A stretch of DNA of 64,000 bases from Achromobacter sp. Bel (GCF_012928505.1 NZ_JABBJN010000004.1:1-64000); one strand, 5' to 3'. Counted from the first letter of the stretch, positions 8,946 to 17,696 are shown. The notes: generated by a model from the sequence alone, not told the origin. Numbers and translations: made by a program.

Positions 8946-9305
8946 CTAGTCTTTTCTAGGACGCCATTTACCGGAAAGCGGGTGTATCAACGTCAGGAGC
9001 ACGATCGCCGGAACGTCGGCATACAGGCTGTGGGGTTCATCACCGGGGAGCATCACCAACTGGCCTTCGGTCAGGGTGCACCGGCCCCCTGACGCATCGA
9101 TGTCGACCTGTCCTTCAAGGCACTGGAGCGTCACGACACCCTGGACATGATGCGAGGGCATCCGGTGCCCGGCGGGCAGCACGAGCCGGATGATCTGCAG
9201 TTCGGTCGTGCGCAGCAGACTGACGCTGACCGGCGGGGCAGGCTCCAGGCTCGGCCGATGAAACAGGTCGATGACGTCCAGCGGATTCGCGTGCTTCAGG
9301 GCCAT
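8946..9305 (-). CDS. Small cupin-domain protein
   Basis: This 119-residue single-domain cupin has motif 1 around HRMPSHHVQGVVTLQCLEG (residues ~47-65) and motif 2 in the LPGDEPHSL region (~90-98). The His residues could hold a metal. No enzymatic role can be assigned; proteins of this size are often metal-dependent sensors or small isomerases/oxygenases. It sits 24 bases downstream of the GNAT gene on the same strand and may be the last gene of the LysR-GNAT-cupin unit. Confidence 0.75.
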   Translation of the reverse strand: MALKHANPLDVIDLFHRPSLEPAPPVSVSLLRTTELQIIRLVLPAGHRMPSHHVQGVVTLQCLEGQVDIDASGGRCTLTEGQLVMLPGDEPHSLYADVPAIVLLTLIHPLSGKWRPRKD

Positions 9306-9329
9306 ATGGAACTCCGGTGTCGCGTTGCC

Positions 9330-9887
9330 TCATGCGGTAATGGTCGGAGCGGTTGTGCCTGGGCGGGCCTGAACCGCCGCGTACATCCAATAGTCACGTG
9401 GCTGGCCGCGGACCTTGCGGTACTGATGCAGCACGCCCTCGCGCTGCATCCCTATCCGATCCAGGACCGCAATGGACGGGGCGTTGCTATCAAGGACCGT
9501 GGCCTGGATGCGCTGGAGGCCCAGGGCATCGTGCGCCCAATTCACCACGGCACGCGCGGCGTGCGTGGCCAAGCCGCGGCCCTGGTAACGCGGATCCAGG
9601 TCATAGGCTAGTTCAGCTCTTCCATGCGCGCGAGCGATTTCGTTCAAACCGACTGTGCCCAAAAGCTTGCCGTTTGCGTCCACGATGGCCCAGCGCAGCG
9701 CGTCCCCGTCTTCAGCGTAACCCTCGATGAGTGTCGCGAGAGCGGCCGGACTGATATCGCCCCAGCTGGTATGTTCAATGACGCCGGGCTGGTTCAAATA
9801 CGCCGACCACGCCGTGGCGTCGTTCGGCTGAATCGGCCGTAGAGAGGCGTGCAGGGCGCTCGGTAATGCCGGGGGTGTGGCGGTCAT
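9330..9887 (-). CDS. GNAT-family N-acetyltransferase (RimJ/RimL-like)
   Basis: This 185-residue acetyltransferase has the acetyl-CoA binding loop near residues 95-105 (DPRYQGRGLATHAAR, an R/Q-x-x-G-x-G/A variant) and the C-terminal beta-bulge element in SIAVLDRIGMQREGVL followed by DYWMYA. This arrangement is typical of the RimJ/RimL group that acetylates protein N-termini or small amines. Its start codon overlaps the stop of the upstream LysR gene by four bases (ATGA), so the two are probably translationally coupled. Confidence 0.85.
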   Translation of the reverse strand: MTATPPALPSALHASLRPIQPNDATAWSAYLNQPGVIEHTSWGDISPAALATLIEGYAEDGDALRWAIVDANGKLLGTVGLNEIARAHGRAELAYDLDPRYQGRGLATHAARAVVNWAHDALGLQRIQATVLDSNAPSIAVLDRIGMQREGVLHQYRKVRGQPRDYWMYAAVQARPGTTAPTITA

Positions 9888-10789
9888 GGCGCGTATGGCC
9901 CCATCAGTTCCGCCACCCAGTCGATGAACAGGCGCAGCTTGGCGCTGACGTGCCGGTTAGGCGGGAAGGCGATGGTTAGCGGCATCGGGTCCAGGCGCCA
10001 GTCTTCAAACAGCGGTACCAGTTCGCTGCGCGCCAGGTATGGCCGGGCCATGTAATCGGGCAGCCACAGCACGCCCAACCCTGCCAATCCCGCGGCCAGA
10101 TACGCATTGCCGTCGTCCACCGCCAGCACATAGCGTCCGTGCACGTTGATGCTTTCGTCGCCGCGGCGCATGGCGTAGGGGAACGCGCGGCCGATGCGCG
10201 ACCACAGGTAACCGACGATCCGGTGATGCGTGTCTTCCAGCTCTTGCGGGTGCGCCGGCAGGCCGGCGCGTTCCAGATAGGCGGGGGCGGCGTAGACACC
10301 CAACCGCAGGTCGGCCACGCGGCGCGCCATCAGCGACTGGTCGGTGATCTCGCCGCCGCGCACCACGCAATCCACGTTCTCGCCGAGGATATCCACGATG
10401 CGGTCGCTGACGCCCATGTCCAACTGGATGTCGGGATAGCGCGCGTGGAACGCGGGCAGGGCGGGGATCAGGATCATGCGGGCCAGCGGGCTGGGCACGT
10501 CCACCCGCAAGCGGCCCCGGGGCGCGGCCGAAGCGGCGGACAAGCCGGTTTCGGCATCGTCCATGTCGGCCAGCAGTTTGACGACGCGTTCGTAATAAGC
10601 CGCGCCGTCCGCAGTGACCGCGACGCGGCGCGTAGTGCGGTTCAGCAGTTTGACGCGCAGGCGCGCCTCCAGCTGCTGTACCAGTTGCGTGACGCTGGTC
10701 TTGCTCATGTGCAGCGTTTGCGCCGCCTTGGTGAAGCTGCCGGCCTCCACCACGCGGGCGAATGCTTGCATCGCATCGAATCGGTCCAT
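9884..10789 (-). CDS. LysR-family regulator (DsdC/AaeR-type single-gene branch)
   Basis: This is a 301-residue LTTR. The N-terminal HTH (residues ~3-60) shows FDAMQAFARVVEAGSFTKAA..LHMSKTSVTQLVQQLE, and the C-terminal part is the two-lobed effector domain (RLRVDVPSPLARMILIP onward). MDRFDAM at 10789 was chosen as start because it matches the family beginning; an upstream in-frame ATG at 10843 adds 18 residues without similarity. It is divergent from the Rid-protein gene (143-base gap) and overlaps the GNAT gene downstream, so either could be its target. Confidence 0.88.
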   Translation of the reverse strand: MDRFDAMQAFARVVEAGSFTKAAQTLHMSKTSVTQLVQQLEARLRVKLLNRTTRRVAVTADGAAYYERVVKLLADMDDAETGLSAASAAPRGRLRVDVPSPLARMILIPALPAFHARYPDIQLDMGVSDRIVDILGENVDCVVRGGEITDQSLMARRVADLRLGVYAAPAYLERAGLPAHPQELEDTHHRIVGYLWSRIGRAFPYAMRRGDESINVHGRYVLAVDDGNAYLAAGLAGLGVLWLPDYMARPYLARSELVPLFEDWRLDPMPLTIAFPPNRHVSAKLRLFIDWVAELMGPYAP

Positions 10790-10932
10790 GCCGGCTCCAG
10801 GGGGTGTACGGATTGTTTGGATTCTACAAACAGTGATGGACAACGTTGCCCATTTATCGCGCCCGGCCCGGTCTTTACAGTGAAGCCATGGTTAATGACG
10901 GGCCGTTTTCGGCCCATTGATGGAGCTTACTG

Positions 10933-11337
10933 ATGACTGCACGCGACGTCGTTTTTCCCCCGGGCCGCCAGGCGCTTTACGAACGCAACCGGTATTCGCC
11001 GGCGATCCGGTCCAATGGTTTCCTGTTTGTGTCGGGGCAGGTGGGCAGCCGCGAGGACGGATCGCCCGAACCGGACCTTCAAACGCAGGTCCGCCGGGCG
11101 TTCGACAATCTGAACGCCATCTTGAAAGCGGCCGGTGGCACGTTCGACGATATCGTCGACGTGACGGTCTTCATGGTCGACCCCGCGTCCCAGTTCGAAG
11201 CCATCTGGCAGGTGGTGCCGGAATACTGGGGCGAGGCGCCGCATCCGACCCTGACCGCCGTGGGCGTGACGTGGCTGTATGGCTTTGACTTCGAGATCAA
11301 GGTGATCGCGAAATTGCCGGAAGCCGCCAAGGGCTGA
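10933..11337 (+). CDS. Rid (YjgF/YER057c/UK114) family protein, likely not a RidA deaminase
   Basis: This 134-residue protein has the chorismate-mutase-like Rid fold: RYSPAIRSNGFLFVSGQVG, Q..RRAFDNLNAILKAAGG and IVDVTVFMVD are clear. RidA enzymes use an Arg near residue 105 to bind the imine carboxylate; here the equivalent segment reads HPTLTAVGVTWL, so the Arg is absent. It is therefore better placed in one of the Rid4-7-like subfamilies of unknown reaction. A GGAG Shine-Dalgarno lies 8 bases before the ATG. It is divergent from the LysR gene. Confidence 0.85.
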   Translation: MTARDVVFPPGRQALYERNRYSPAIRSNGFLFVSGQVGSREDGSPEPDLQTQVRRAFDNLNAILKAAGGTFDDIVDVTVFMVDPASQFEAIWQVVPEYWGEAPHPTLTAVGVTWLYGFDFEIKVIAKLPEAAKG

Positions 11338-11346
11338 TCCCGCCGC

Positions 11347-11916
11347 TTACTTCACGACGTAGTTGTTCGCCTCGTTTTCACCTGCCCACTTGCGCAATGC
11401 GGCAATGAACTCCGGGCACACGTTGCCGTCGACGCTGGAACTGACGATGACGCTGTTCTGCATCTGCATCAGCACCTTGCATTCATAGACGCGCGACCGG
11501 TTCTGGTAATGGCCGGTCGTGTTGGTCTGGAAGACCGGCGTGGCGGCGGTGGTGTTGGTGGCGGGGATCATGCCGACCACCTGCTGGCTGGAGCCGGTGG
11601 TGACCCATTCCGTGTAGGGCGCGGTCTGATAGTCGGACCACTCCAGCTCGACGGTGTTGCCCACCGTACGCGTCCTGGACGGTTCGCCCAGGGCCGCGAT
11701 GGCGTCATTGATCGAGCGGCCTTCCATGTTCTTGGCGACGTTCACGCTGGGAGAGAACGACAGGCCCGACTTGAACACATTGCCCAACGAGGGCAGCGCG
11801 GAACTGCCGCCCGTCGGCATCGGCGCGCAGCCGGCAAGGCTGGCGGCGGCGGCAATCAGGCTGGCTGCGCGCCAGAGCGGCTTGCGGCGAATCGGGGAGG
11901 GCTGGGGCGACTTCAT
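11347..11916 (-). CDS. Putative lipoprotein of unknown function
   Basis: This 189-residue protein has a lipoprotein signal peptide with basic start, hydrophobic core and lipobox LAGC, giving acylated Cys30. The following residues are not Asp, so outer-membrane sorting is likely. The mature part contains NDAIAALGEPSRTRTVGNTVELEW, which resembles the SmpA/BamE-like 'GxP' turn found in several small lipoproteins, then a Thr/Asn-rich stretch and two Cys (near 145 and 167) that could form a disulfide. It converges with the Rid gene, with only 9 bases between the stops. Confidence 0.75.
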   Translation of the reverse strand: MKSPQPSPIRRKPLWRAASLIAAAASLAGCAPMPTGGSSALPSLGNVFKSGLSFSPSVNVAKNMEGRSINDAIAALGEPSRTRTVGNTVELEWSDYQTAPYTEWVTTGSSQQVVGMIPATNTTAATPVFQTNTTGHYQNRSRVYECKVLMQMQNSVIVSSSVDGNVCPEFIAALRKWAGENEANNYVVK

Positions 11917-12207
11917 GGCGTGCTGTCGATGCTCCGTGGCGGATCAAGGTGGCTCAACGCGTTTGTTTCTTTTCGTGACCGAGGGCTGTCTTCGCCGCTG
12001 GCGCCGTCGGGTAGCGCATGCGCCCGCCGCTGTCGGTCTGCTTTCGGAAAAGTTCGACATTTTTACCGGAAAAAGGGGCCAGTAGCCCTTCGCCGGATGT
12101 GAAATTTGTTACGTAATATGCCGACGGGCGATATTCACAGGGGGACAGACCAGGGGAGCTTCTTGCTAAGATCGTCCCCGCTCTCCACTCGATCCCTGAC
12201 TCCGACG

Positions 12208-13041
12208 ATGATGTCTGCCCGATTCCTTCCCCTGATCCGTGCTGCGTTCGCCGCTCTTGCTTTGGTGGCGGGCCTGGCCTCTCCTGCGGCGCATGCTGAT
12301 ACGGTCTATGGCGGCGTTGCCACCGACGGCAAGCACGACAAGATTTATTGGGTAATGCCGGAAAAGACGAAGCAGTGGGCCGATATGGGGGCGATCGCCG
12401 AGTGCAAGCGGGCGGGCGGCAAAGAATGCAAAGTGCTGACCACGTTCTGGGACAGCTGCATGGTCTATGCCCGCAATTCGCGCCAGGATCTGTTTCCGGG
12501 CAACAGCGTGTCGCCGGAAATGGCGGCCAAAAAGGCCATGCGCCGCTGCACGGCAGCCAGCCCGGACGGCAAGTGCCGGTTGACCACGATGCCGTTGTGC
12601 GCGGGCCCGGCCTACAGCGCCGAAGACCTCGCGGCCCCGAAGCGCGCCAAGCCCGCCGACGTGGAAGCGCTGTCGGCCAAGATGGACAGCCGAGGTTATT
12701 GGGGCGCCGTGGCTGAAAACGGCGATGGCGGCATGCTCTACGCGGACGGCTATCCCACCGAAGACGAGGCAGTCACCACGCTCTTGAAGTGGGAAGACTG
12801 CAAGGACTGCCGCAAGCTGTTGACCTACAAGGACAGCTGCGTGGGCATGGCCTGGGTCAAGGGCAGCGAAGGCCGCGGCACGCGATTCACGGCGGTGAAC
12901 ACCGATGCGACGTCGGCGCGCGAGGCGTCGCGCTCCACTTGCACGGCCAAGACGGGCGCACCGGCTTGCGTGGCCATGGTGCGCTGCTCGGGCCGCGCCT
13001 ATATCGACGGTTACCCGGGCGAAGACGTCAAGGCGCAATAA
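12208..13041 (+). CDS. Exported DUF4189-domain protein, Cys-rich, two similar halves
   Basis: This 277-residue protein has a Sec signal peptide (about 28 residues ending AAHA). The mature region has two related halves: GAIAECKRAGGKECKVLTTFWDSC early and, later, WEDCKDCRKLLTYKDSC, each followed by a second Cys-rich segment (DGKCRL; GAPACVAM). The second half begins YWGAVAENGDGG, the DUF4189 pattern. The paired Cys suggest disulfide-bonded periplasmic repeats. The ATG at 12208 (or the adjacent 12211) was preferred because the signal peptide starts there; an in-frame start at 12106 would add 34 uncharged, non-conserved residues. Function unknown. Confidence 0.75.
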   Translation: MMSARFLPLIRAAFAALALVAGLASPAAHADTVYGGVATDGKHDKIYWVMPEKTKQWADMGAIAECKRAGGKECKVLTTFWDSCMVYARNSRQDLFPGNSVSPEMAAKKAMRRCTAASPDGKCRLTTMPLCAGPAYSAEDLAAPKRAKPADVEALSAKMDSRGYWGAVAENGDGGMLYADGYPTEDEAVTTLLKWEDCKDCRKLLTYKDSCVGMAWVKGSEGRGTRFTAVNTDATSAREASRSTCTAKTGAPACVAMVRCSGRAYIDGYPGEDVKAQ

Positions 13042-13049
13042 TCGCTGGC

Positions 13050-13103
13050 GGCCCAGGCCCAGGCCCAGGCCCAGGCCCAGGCCCAGGCCCAGGCCCAGGC
13101 CCA
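13050..13103. repeat. Hexanucleotide tandem repeat, nine copies of GGCCCA
   Basis: Nine perfect GGCCCA units lie between two convergent genes, 8 bases after the DUF4189 stop and 23 bases before the stop of the Bug receptor gene. Being outside both reading frames it cannot shift translation. It may affect termination or simply be a slippage-prone locus whose copy number varies between strains. Confidence 0.95.
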
Positions 13104-13126
13104 GGCCTGGTCGGACCGCTCGCGGC

Positions 13127-14125
13127 TTATTTGTCCAGCCAGGGCGCTTCCTTCCACAGCGTTTGGAATTCCGCCTCGCCGGCCGTCAATTCACGCGCGT
13201 AGTCGGCGGGGGCCAGGTAGCGCAGCGGGGCGAACATCTCTTTGGCTTTCGCCTGGAATTCCGGATCGTCCACCGTGCGCTTGACCGCGTCGACGAGCTT
13301 GCCGCGCACCTCTGCCGCCAGTCCCTTGGGGGCGGCCAGGCCGCGCAAGGACGCCAGTTCAAAGTCATAACCCTGTTCCTTGAAGGTGGGCACGTCGGGC
13401 AGCGCCGCCGAGCGCGTCTTGCCCATTTGTCCAAGGAAACGCAACGGCGTGCCGCCTTTCTGGTACTGGAGCGCCTCGCCGACGTTGATTGCGCCGATCA
13501 TGATTTCGCCGCCCGCCAGCGCGCCGCGTACTTCGCCGGCGCCCTTATAGGGAATGTGGCTGAGCTTCGTGCTTGACGCCCGTTCGAACCGCAGCATCGC
13601 CAGATGGTCGTCCGACCCCGTGCCTGTCGTGCCCACCGTGACCTTGCCGGGGTTTTTCTTGGCGTACGCCGACAGGTCGGCCAGCGTCTTCAGTTCGTTG
13701 TCGCTGCGCACGGTGAAGGCGCCGGGATCGTCGATCAGATTACCCAGCAAGTCATAGCTTTGCCACGTGAAGTTGGACTTGCGTTCGATGGGAATCGTCA
13801 GCAGGTTGGGCGTGTTGATGAAGCCGATGGTGTAGCCGTCGGGCTGGGCGCGCGCCAGTTCGGTGAAACCGATGGCGCCGCCCGCGCCCGGTCGGTTCAG
13901 CACCACGATGCGGGCGTCGTTGCCCAGGTATTTCTGCAGGAACGGCGCCATCATGCGGGCCACCAGGTCAGTGCCGCCACCGGGGCCGTAGGACACGATC
14001 AGGTTGATGGGGCGCTCCGGGTAGCCGGCGGCCTGGGCGCTGCCGCCAAAAAGGGCGGCGCCCGACAGCAGGGCGGCGGACGCGGCCAGTGCGCGCAGCA
14101 TGCGGCGCTTGTTGGGGTGTTGCAT
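13127..14125 (-). CDS. Bug/TctC-family tripartite tricarboxylate receptor
   Basis: This is a 332-residue periplasmic solute-binding protein with a signal peptide ending GSAQA near residue 32. Hallmarks are YPERPINLIVSYGPGGGTD at the mature N-terminus, VVLNRPGAGGAIG, QPDGYTIG, the HIPYKGAGEVRGALAGGEI segment and LPDVPTFKEQGYD. The ATG at 14125 has GAGGAG six bases upstream, so it is preferred over an in-frame ATG at 14206. No TctA/TctB membrane genes adjoin it. It lies 85 bases downstream of a D-2-hydroxyacid dehydrogenase on the same strand, so a hydroxy- or dicarboxylic acid is a reasonable guess for its ligand. Confidence 0.92.
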   Translation of the reverse strand: MQHPNKRRMLRALAASAALLSGAALFGGSAQAAGYPERPINLIVSYGPGGGTDLVARMMAPFLQKYLGNDARIVVLNRPGAGGAIGFTELARAQPDGYTIGFINTPNLLTIPIERKSNFTWQSYDLLGNLIDDPGAFTVRSDNELKTLADLSAYAKKNPGKVTVGTTGTGSDDHLAMLRFERASSTKLSHIPYKGAGEVRGALAGGEIMIGAINVGEALQYQKGGTPLRFLGQMGKTRSAALPDVPTFKEQGYDFELASLRGLAAPKGLAAEVRGKLVDAVKRTVDDPEFQAKAKEMFAPLRYLAPADYARELTAGEAEFQTLWKEAPWLDK

Positions 14126-14210
14126 GGTGTCTCCTCGGGGATGGGTCGGCGGCTTGGTGCCGCGCTGTTTTTTCAGGGGGCAACGCCGGGGTGGCGTTGC
14201 GGGCACTGCG

Positions 14211-15263
14211 TTATTTCAGTTTGGCGATGCGTGCGGCGGCGACGGGCCAGACTTCGGGGTTGAGCAGCTGCGGGGGGCGCTCGCCGCGCAGCATCGCGAT
14301 CAGCTGGGTCGCGGACGATTGCGCGACGTTGCGTCGGGCCTCGTGGGTGACGCCTGCGGTGTGGAAGGTGGCCACCACGTTGGGCAGCCCCAGCAACGGC
14401 GCATCGCGCGAAGGCGGTTCCTGCTGCCAGACGTCCAGGCCGGCGCCGCGCAGGTGCCCGCCCTGCAAGGCGTCATACAGGGCGGCTTCGTCATGGATGC
14501 CGCCGCGCGCGGTCGAGATGAATACGGCGCCCGGTTTCATGGCGGCGAAGGCGTGCCCATCGATCAGGCCGCGTGTGGACGCGTCCAGCGGGCAATGCAG
14601 CGACACCACGTCCGATTGCGCCAGCAGCTCGGCCAGCCCGACGGGTTCTGCGCCGCGGCTGCGGATGGTGTCGGCGTCCAGCAGCGGGTCATGCGCAATC
14701 ACCCGCATGCCAAAGCCTTGCGCGATGCGGGCGACCCGTGTGCCGATTTGTCCGATGCCCACCAGGCCGATCACCGTGCCATGGATCTCGTGGCCCATCA
14801 GGTCTTCACGGGAAAAGCCGGTGTCGTGGCGCAAGCGTTGATGCGATTCGACGACGCGGCGCTGCACCGCCAGCAGCAGCGCATACGTGTGTTCGGCGAC
14901 CGACGCGGCGTTGCCGCCCGCCTGATTCACCACGGCGATGCCGGCGGCCGTGCAGGCCGGCACGTCGACCGTGTCGTAGCCCGCGCCGCCCGAAGACACG
15001 CACACCAGATCCGGGCATTGCGAAATCAGTTCCGCATTCACGAACCATTGGCGGGGCAGTTCATCGCGGGCGGCGGACACGTGATAGGCGTGGGCGGTCT
15101 TCAGGCCGGCCAACGTGCGCGCATCGTCGCCGCGCGCCGGCAGCACCGACAAGCCGATGCCCGGTTCGGCGTCGATAAGCTGGTCGAACACCGGGTTCAG
15201 CCACAGGTCGAGCCGGCACAGACGTTTGGGGAAGTCTTGCTGAGAGGAACCGAAATCCGGCAT
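14211..15263 (-). CDS. D-2-hydroxyacid dehydrogenase, NAD(P)-dependent
   Basis: This 350-residue enzyme of the D-isomer-specific 2-hydroxyacid dehydrogenase family interconverts 2-oxo and D-2-hydroxy acids. The Rossmann motif GLVGIGQIG is near residues 165-173, the substrate-binding Arg lies in ISTARGGIHDE, the Glu in WQQEPPS and the catalytic His in FHTAGVTHEA. Start at 15263 is supported by GGAG upstream; the in-frame ATG at 15287 is 24 bases earlier. It lies upstream of the Bug receptor (likely one transcript) and downstream of the LysR gene at 15383-16282 on the same strand. Confidence 0.9.
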   Translation of the reverse strand: MPDFGSSQQDFPKRLCRLDLWLNPVFDQLIDAEPGIGLSVLPARGDDARTLAGLKTAHAYHVSAARDELPRQWFVNAELISQCPDLVCVSSGGAGYDTVDVPACTAAGIAVVNQAGGNAASVAEHTYALLLAVQRRVVESHQRLRHDTGFSREDLMGHEIHGTVIGLVGIGQIGTRVARIAQGFGMRVIAHDPLLDADTIRSRGAEPVGLAELLAQSDVVSLHCPLDASTRGLIDGHAFAAMKPGAVFISTARGGIHDEAALYDALQGGHLRGAGLDVWQQEPPSRDAPLLGLPNVVATFHTAGVTHEARRNVAQSSATQLIAMLRGERPPQLLNPEVWPVAAARIAKLK

Positions 15264-15382
15264 TGCGTGTTGTCTCCGTATAGGCATGGTGTCTTTTGAG
15301 GCGACTCTACTCGTGCCAAAACCGGAGATAAAGCGAATAATTTTCGGAGTTAAGGGCGACTTTTAGTAAACAGTTGGCCCGC

Positions 15383-16282
15383 TCAGACCATTCCAGCCGG
15401 GGCCTCGAAATCCAGCGCGTCCTGCGCCAGCACGCGCAGGCTTTCCAGCATGGGTCGCGTGTCGTCGCGCCGCCACTGGAAGGTGTAGGGCAGGGGGCGC
15501 AGGGGCGCGAGCCCCGGCAGGCGGTGCAGATCGCCGCGCTGGATCAGGATGCGCGCCCAGGCGGTGGGCAGGAAACCCAGCCCCAGGCCCTGGCGCAACA
15601 TGCCGGCGATGGCGCCCCAGCTGTTGCAGCATTGGGTGCGGCCGGGCGATATGCCTTGTTCAGTCAGCCAGTCGTCCAGCATGCGGATCACGCCGGAGCT
15701 TTGTGGCTGCGTGATCAAGGTCAGCCCCGGCAGGTCGGCCGGGGTCAGCGCCGCCGGATCGGGCACCGCGCGGGAGGACGCCACCCATTCGAAGTCAGCG
15801 CTGCCGATCAGGTGCGATGCGATGGACGCGCGCGACGACGGGCCTGCGATCACGGCGAAATCCAGATCGCCTTCTTCCAGCCCGCGCTCCACCAGTTCGC
15901 CCACGCCCACGTACGGTTCCACCAGCAGATTGGGATGCGCGCGCTGGATTTCTTCGATCAGCCGGGGCATCCAGGTGATGGACGTGAGTTCTCCCGCGCC
16001 AAACCGGCACCGCCCGGAATACGTCAGGTTGTTGCTGGCTTGCTGCATGAATTGGTCGGCGTTGCGCAGCAGGTCCTTGGCGTGGGGCACCAGTTGTTCG
16101 CCCAGGGCGGTCAGCGTGGCACTGCGCGCGCTACGGCTGAACAGGTCCGCGCCGATGGACGCTTCCAGTTCGCCGATGCGCTTGGACAGCGACGACACCG
16201 AGATATTCAGCCGGTTGGCGGCAATGGCGAAGTTCTTGCAGGTGGCGGCCCAGTAGAAGGCTTCAAGTTGCTTAAGCGTCAT
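15383..16282 (-). CDS. LysR-family regulator of the hydroxy-acid locus
   Basis: This 299-residue LTTR has an N-terminal HTH (LKQLEAFYWAATCKNFAIAANRLNISVSSLSKRIGELE) with an unusual aromatic-rich first helix, then the periplasmic-binding-like effector domain (GRCRFGAGELTSITWMP onward). It is divergent from the FMN alpha-hydroxyacid oxidase, with a 174-base gap that contains an inverted repeat AATAAAAGTG/CACTTTATT at 16319-16359. The dehydrogenase and Bug receptor lie behind it on the same strand. Its inducer is probably a 2-hydroxy acid or the 2-oxo product. Confidence 0.87.
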   Translation of the reverse strand: MTLKQLEAFYWAATCKNFAIAANRLNISVSSLSKRIGELEASIGADLFSRSARSATLTALGEQLVPHAKDLLRNADQFMQQASNNLTYSGRCRFGAGELTSITWMPRLIEEIQRAHPNLLVEPYVGVGELVERGLEEGDLDFAVIAGPSSRASIASHLIGSADFEWVASSRAVPDPAALTPADLPGLTLITQPQSSGVIRMLDDWLTEQGISPGRTQCCNSWGAIAGMLRQGLGLGFLPTAWARILIQRGDLHRLPGLAPLRPLPYTFQWRRDDTRPMLESLRVLAQDALDFEAPAGMV

Positions 16283-16318
16283 GGCGGTGGGCAGTAGCGG
16301 AAAATCGAGTCGAGGGCG

Positions 16319-16359
16319 AATAAAAGTGTAATAACCAATATCGATAAAGTCACTTTATT
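16319..16359. promoter_or_regulatory. AT-rich inverted repeat in the LysR/hydroxyacid-oxidase divergent promoter
   Basis: The arms AATAAAAGTG (16319-16328) and CACTTTATT (16351-16359) flank an AT-rich stretch containing ATATCGATA. It is in the position expected for a LysR binding site that serves both divergent promoters. Confidence 0.45.
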
Positions 16360-16456
16360 CAAAATGGCGCCGCGCCTATAGTCAACCGCCATTCCCATGA
16401 CAACAGCGCGGCGGCCCCTGCACAGGCCGGCCGACCGCCGCGAGGAGCCCCCACCC

Positions 16457-17620
16457 ATGCCCGACCCCCTGCGCCATTTGCTCAGCCTGCATGATTTCGA
16501 GGCGGCTGCGAAGCAGCGATTGCCCAAGCCGATCTACGCCTATGTGTCCGGGGCGGTGGAAGACGGGCAGTCCGAGCGCGGCAACCGGCAGGCGTTCGCC
16601 CAGTATGGTTTCCGGCCCAAGGTGCTGGTGGATGTATCCCAACGCAGTACGCGGGCGACCGTGCTGGGCCGCGCATACGCGGCGCCGGTCGGCGTCGCGC
16701 CGATGGGCATTTCGGCCCTGTCCAGCTACCGCGGCGACATCGTGCTGGCCCGCGCGGCGGCGGACGCGGACGTGCCCTGCATCATGAGCGGGTCGTCGCT
16801 GATCCGGCTGGAGGAAGTCATGCAAGCGGCGCCGGGCACGTGGTTCCAGGCGTACCTGCCGGGCGACGACGCGCAGATCGCGGCCTTGATCGACCGCGTG
16901 GCGGCGGCCGGGGTGACGACGCTGGTGCTGACGGTGGATACGCCGGTGGCCGCCAATCGCGAGAACAATGTGCGCGCGGGCTTTTCGACGCCGCTGCGGC
17001 CCAGCGCGGGCTTGGCCTGGCAGGGGCTGACGCATCCGCGCTGGTTGTTCGGCACCTTCCTGCGCACGCTGTGGCGCCATGGCATGCCGCATTTCGAGAA
17101 CAACTATGCGACGCGCGGCGCGCCGATCCTGTCCGCCAATGTGCTGCGCGATTTTTCCGACCGGGGGCATCTGAACTGGCAGCATGTGTCGGCCATCCGC
17201 CGCCGCTGGAAGGGGCAGATGGTGATCAAGGGCATCCTGCATCCCGACGATGCGCGCACGGCCCGCGCACAGGGCATGGACGGCGTGATCGTGTCGAATC
17301 ATGGCGGCCGGCAACTGGACGGCAGCATGTCGCCTTTGCAGGCCTTGCCGGCGGTGGTGGACGCTGCCGGTGGCATGGACGTGATGCTGGACAGCGGCGT
17401 GCGGCGCGGGTCGGACGTGCTGAAGGCCATGGCGCTGGGTGCCCGTTGCGTCTTCGTGGGCCGGCCTTTCAACTATGCGGCGGCGGTGGCGGGGCAGCGC
17501 GGCGTGGCCCACGCCATCGGCCTGATCGTGGAAGAGGTCCGACGCAACATGGGGCTGCTGGGCGTGGTGGACGTGAAGGCGGTCAACGCGGATTGCATCG
17601 TGCGTCTGCCAGGCGCATAG
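16457..17620 (+). CDS. FMN-dependent alpha-hydroxyacid oxidase/dehydrogenase (LldD/glycolate oxidase family)
   Basis: This 387-residue TIM-barrel flavoenzyme oxidises an L-2-hydroxy acid (lactate, glycolate, mandelate or similar) to the 2-oxo acid. Diagnostic pieces are ISALSSYRGDIVLARAAADA, the Tyr in WFQAYLPGD, the TVDTPVAANRENNVR segment, the flavin-binding Lys in MVIKGI, the catalytic His in VSNHGGRQLD and LDSGVRRGSDVLKAMALGA. A GAGGAG Shine-Dalgarno nine bases upstream selects the ATG at 16457 over the in-frame 16397. With the D-specific dehydrogenase on the other side of the LysR gene, the locus could interconvert the two stereoisomers through the oxo acid. Confidence 0.9.
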   Translation: MPDPLRHLLSLHDFEAAAKQRLPKPIYAYVSGAVEDGQSERGNRQAFAQYGFRPKVLVDVSQRSTRATVLGRAYAAPVGVAPMGISALSSYRGDIVLARAAADADVPCIMSGSSLIRLEEVMQAAPGTWFQAYLPGDDAQIAALIDRVAAAGVTTLVLTVDTPVAANRENNVRAGFSTPLRPSAGLAWQGLTHPRWLFGTFLRTLWRHGMPHFENNYATRGAPILSANVLRDFSDRGHLNWQHVSAIRRRWKGQMVIKGILHPDDARTARAQGMDGVIVSNHGGRQLDGSMSPLQALPAVVDAAGGMDVMLDSGVRRGSDVLKAMALGARCVFVGRPFNYAAAVAGQRGVAHAIGLIVEEVRRNMGLLGVVDVKAVNADCIVRLPGA

Positions 17621-17696
17621 GCCAGGCAGCGCGGGCAGCCGGCTTGGCCTAGAATGCGGGCACCACTTTCATGCGGCGCTGTCCGCCAAGGATGCC

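Noticed and set aside
13050-13103. Repeat array considered as CRISPR
   Set aside because: It is a pure hexamer tandem repeat with no spacers, and no cas genes are present.
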